Source: Pegea sp. RAD2-039 (lineage: Eukaryota; Chordata; Thaliacea; Salpida; Salpidae). Taken from it: DNA of 64,000 nucleotides. This document shows positions 60,552-64,000 of this stretch, one piece after another. Positions within the stretch are counted from its first letter, which is position 1; the number at the start of each line of letters is the position of its first letter. The stretch spans positions 744,001 through 808,000 of the forward strand of contig JAQGEQ010000170.1 of assembly GCA_034620365.1 (NCBI GenBank), read 5' to 3'. The notes beneath the pieces were generated by a model. It did not search any database. It saw only the letters and a program-made list of their open reading frames with translations, and had not been told where the DNA came from. The position numbers and the translations under genes were made by a program.

Positions 60552-62128
60552 TTAATCACCAGCGTGCTGCTTTTTCTTCCTTTTCACTGCTGTTCCAATA
60601 ACTTGTAATAAATCCTCATCACTTTTATCAGATCTCAATTCATCTCTAAGCGAGACTTCATTATTACCGAATAAACAAACCTACAAACAACAAAAATAAG
60701 ACAAGCATGCAACATATTAACAGATTCAAACTTTTAAATTTCCGTCAGCAGTTATGCGTAACCGATTACATGTACCACAGAAATGGTCGGACATGGAAGT
60801 TATGAAGCCAAACTGTCCAGCAAACCCAGGTACTTTATAAGCCTAAAAATACTTGGTAAATAATTACACTGATTTCAAAACGAATCAATTCACTTTTGAT
60901 GTATCATTTGCTAAATCTTGAAGTTTATGGACCCCAACAAAGTGTTCTTCTATTGATTTTAGTAATTGCTGATAAGGAATCATTTTTTTGCACTCCCATC
61001 TATTACCTTAAATGAAAACATTGAATTTATCGCTTTAATCACTTACACTAACCATCAAACGGCATATATTCAATGAATCGGATATCAACAGCTAGATTAC
61101 GGGTGAGTTCCACAAAATTAAGGACTTCATCTTCATTTAAACCGTTCATCACAACACAATTGATCTGAGATCAAAAACTTCACCTTCAAATCATCAAAAT
61201 ATTTCAGTTTACTTTAACAGATGGAAATTCCATTTCCACACATCTTTCAATACAAGACATGACACGGTGCCAGCCTCTTCTGCGGCTGATAAACTCATAC
61301 TTTGCTGGCTGAAGTGTGTCTAAGCTGATATTAATGTGGTCCAGACCAGCTTTTTTGAGGTCTTTAAGCTTTCTTTCAAGAGCTATACCGTTTGTAGTAA
61401 CACCAATAGCATGTAGACGTGCCGAGCCACTGATATTCTTCAATTCATTCAACTTTTCTATGAATAAAATTGAAAATACAAAGACAAAATATAAAAGTGG
61501 TACTATACCAACAATGTTTACAAAATCTTTTCTAATCAAAGGTTCTCCGCCAGTCAACCGGATCTTTGTAACCCCGTTTTTAACAAACAGTTTTGAGATA
61601 CGAAATACCTCTTCATTAGTTAGAAGCTGATCCTTAGGAGAAAGATCCACACCTTCTTCCGGCATACAGTATTGACCTAAAAGTTCAAATGATTAAAAGT
61701 GAACTAAAATACAACTTATAGCTTCAATTTAATGAAAAAGTAATTTTTAATAAAAATGTTTTTAATTTATAGCTTAATTGACTATATAGACTTCAGAAAC
61801 TTACATCTTAAATTACATCTTTCAGTGAGAGAGATTCTTAAATAATTATGTTTACGAGCAAAATTATCAACTAAGAAATTTGAGAAATTAGCTTCTTCAG
61901 ACTGTAAGCGAGCTCTTAGAGCAGCTAGCTTGTCTTCTCCTAGATCTGAGCTCTAAATTAAAAAATAGGGTTATGAAGTAATCTATGGAAAGCTCTATGA
62001 GGAATACCTACCTTTTTTATTATTTCTTTATTTTTATTGATAAATTTTTTACTATGAAAAGAGGCAATTGGATTAAAGGAATTTAATGTGACTCTTTCAC
62101 GTGACCATCTTCTTATGATTAGTGCCAT
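60552..62128 (-). CDS. MOCS1: MOCS1A: radical-SAM GTP 3',8-cyclase (MoaA)
   Basis: Eight phased exons (62012-62128, 61805-61952, 61509-61676, 61213-61457, 61053-61164, 60894-61006, 60732-60842, 60552-60680) give 380 aa. A mitochondrial-type basic N-terminus ([18 protein letters not shown]) precedes the radical-SAM cluster motif [20 protein letters not shown]. Then come [35 protein letters not shown], and the second cluster [19 protein letters not shown]. The enzyme rearranges GTP to 3',8-cyclo-dihydro-GTP. Unspliced, the last exon ends KKKQHAGD and TAA. A donor GTGATT two codons before the stop allows splicing to the MoaC exon. The usual C-terminal Gly-Gly of active MoaA is not present in either form (it ends Ala-Gly-Asp). 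The intron 61458-61508 is 51 nt and open in frame. Confidence 0.95.
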
Positions 62129-64000
62129 GTGTTTCAAAATTTACAAGTTTTTAAATATTTATTCTTCAAAAAATATAAATGAAAAAACACAGAAATCTTA
62201 ATCGATCTTATTTTGACTGCAAATTGAAAAGTTAAAAAAAAAACAATTTCAATAAAACTATATTAAAAGCTAAATCAAGTCATGTTAATTTAACTAAAAC
62301 ATTGAAGAAGTATTATAATAAGAGCTAGTAAAACTTGTAAGATCATAACTAGTGGTTACTTATATCTATGATCTAAAACATTATGATTATATAACCATGT
62401 TGTCTAAAGTCATATTTTCAATAGTATAAAATGATATTGTATTATCATATTATTAAATTACTTGAACTTATTTAAGGGGTTTTCCATACGACAAGATTTC
62501 TGAAGGTCGCATATTAAACATACATGGTTTTTTCTAAGAAATAAAAGATAAAATGAAATCAACTGGGTGATAAAAATTCGACATCTGCACACAGACTTAA
62601 AAGTGTATAGCATTCGAACGTACTATAATGAAAGAAATAGAATGTAAACGATATTTGTTGTAAACAAACATTATGGCTAAAAAATCAGTTTTACATATAA
62701 ACTTGTTGGGATTTCTTTAATTGCATAATGAGAAATAAAATGTTTGTATAAAAATTGGCTCAAGCTTATAAAAACTTGTAAAATATTTTAAATGAGATTT
62801 AGAATCTAAGAGCTTTGTAAATTAATTATATCAGATCATCATATTGTCAGAACTTTGAAGGGTTTTTTCTATTATAATACTCTGTTAAAATGAATAATAT
62901 CTCCATTATAATAGATAAAATTAAACAATTTCACTATTTTCTTGACCATAGTTTTCAAATCAACTTTATCTTTTCTTTTTCACTATATTCGGTTCTTACA
63001 TTTTTGATTTTCTAGCCAGCGATACTAAGACAACTTTTTTGAAACCTTGTAAAAATATATAAATACATTTATACTACAACTCTGTATATAACTTAAACTG
63101 TGATTTATAAAGTGTACAAATATATTTTTAACTTATATTAGGCTCATGTTATACTAATAATACTTCTATAAGGTCATAATATCATGATTAGTTTTAGATT
63201 TTTATTAAATAATTTTTTGTTATGTATCTATTTAAAGTATCAATTTTCAAAAATATATTGTTTAAGATGTTTCCCATATTTGAAAATACTACTTAACTTG
63301 TATTAAAAATATTTATAGTTTAACTTATATACAGAAAGGGTAAAGATAAATTTAGTTTCTTCAGTAGTGAACCAAGTAACACCTTAAACCTTCCGTAACG
63401 GAAAACAATTTAGAAGAAAAATATAAAATTTTAATCAAATGTTACATAATTTGGATAAAAAATGGATAAAAAATCTTCACTAAGGCTTCTTGATTACTAA
63501 ACACTATAACACTGAGGGATAACTTAATCACACAAATAACGGTTTTTGTATTCTAGTGTCTAAACTTTTGTTTGTTTTGAGATTAATATTTAATTTTATA
63601 TCTGATACGTACTCATATACTAGCAAGATAGAAGCTTTGAAGCGCTGCACTTCGGTTGACTAATTTTTGCAAGATTCGCTATGAAATAAAATCCTGTTCA
63701 AGCTTCTCCTCAAGTTTCAAGTGCTTTATACTCCTAGAGAAAAAGCTGAAAAATCCAAAGCTAATGTTGATGATTTTCTTAGGTATATTTATTTATAAAA
63801 ATAATAAAAACATAAAAAGTTTATTCAACTTTATAAGTTTCTTTTTACATTGCCATTCTAAAAAATCAGAGGAATTTTTCTAGTCTACTTTTTGTATCCT
63901 AGCAGCTCTTTTCCTCCAAGTAGCAGCTCTTAACTTAATATTAACCAATTAGTATCATTTTGAAAGTTAAATATTTCTTTAATAACAAGCTTCGATAAAA
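62129..64000. other. Region upstream of MOCS1
   Basis: AT-rich, holding the MOCS1 promoter near 62130-62250 without a recognisable motif. The patch 63610-63790 is slightly GC-richer and the plus frame 63656-63883 there is low in complexity beyond its first 35 codons. No gene can be supported before the window ends. Confidence 0.4.

Noticed and set aside
61316-61630. Plus-strand ORF over MOCS1A
   Set aside because: Antisense to radical-SAM domain exons.

Overview
This is a 64 kb stretch of an AT-rich animal genome. A Shaker-type potassium channel, SRF, the ciliary WD protein WDR34 and ANKS3 point to a metazoan, most likely an invertebrate. Genes are split by very short introns (many 48-66 nt, GT..AG with a TTTTCAG-like acceptor) plus a few introns of 1 kb or more. 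I cannot place it in a phylum from sequence alone, and nothing looks bacterial or viral.

Layout: 1-5190 is a huge 17-bp minisatellite, apparently intronic, ending at the acceptor of an unidentified + strand gene (5206-5977). WDR34/DYNC2I2 (-, 6170-8912) and SET (+, 9228-10761) diverge from a 315-bp spacer. Two orphan exons follow at 11059-11229, then an intronless unknown basic protein (-, 12300-13253) and a ten-exon GTPBP2-like GTPase (-, 14071-17361). Intronless POLR2G (21289-21807) and EIF6 (25390-26130) lie in AT-rich desert that also holds a tRNA-derived SINE candidate (22735-23100) and a decayed non-LTR retrotransposon with a PHD finger (26530-28000). SRF (+, 28510-31679) carries a 19-bp intronic minisatellite. 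A Kv1 channel (-, 36210-39157, first exon missing) is followed by about 9 kb of desert. ANKS3 (-, 48686-51774), an unnamed coiled-coil protein (-, 53795-56220), mitochondrial ribosomal protein bL34m (-, 56372-57941) and MOCS1 (-, 59257-62128) complete the window.

I assembled full exon chains with consistent phase for WDR34, SET, GTPBP2, SRF, ANKS3, the coiled-coil gene, MRPL34 and MOCS1, and for the four exons of Kv1. The genes are a mixed housekeeping, ciliary and neuronal set with no operon logic; WDR34 and ANKS3 both belong to cilium biology.

The strongest unusual signals are these. Three minisatellites lie in introns of three different genes, share the core CTGTCCCA, and have it on the sense strand in every case. 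MOCS1 has a splice donor two codons before the MOCS1A stop that fuses it in phase to the MoaC exon. The CRE palindrome TGACGTCA occurs ten times. Several tiny introns are multiples of three with no stop. A hydrophobic-coding 15-bp minisatellite sits in the intron that splits the Kv selectivity filter.
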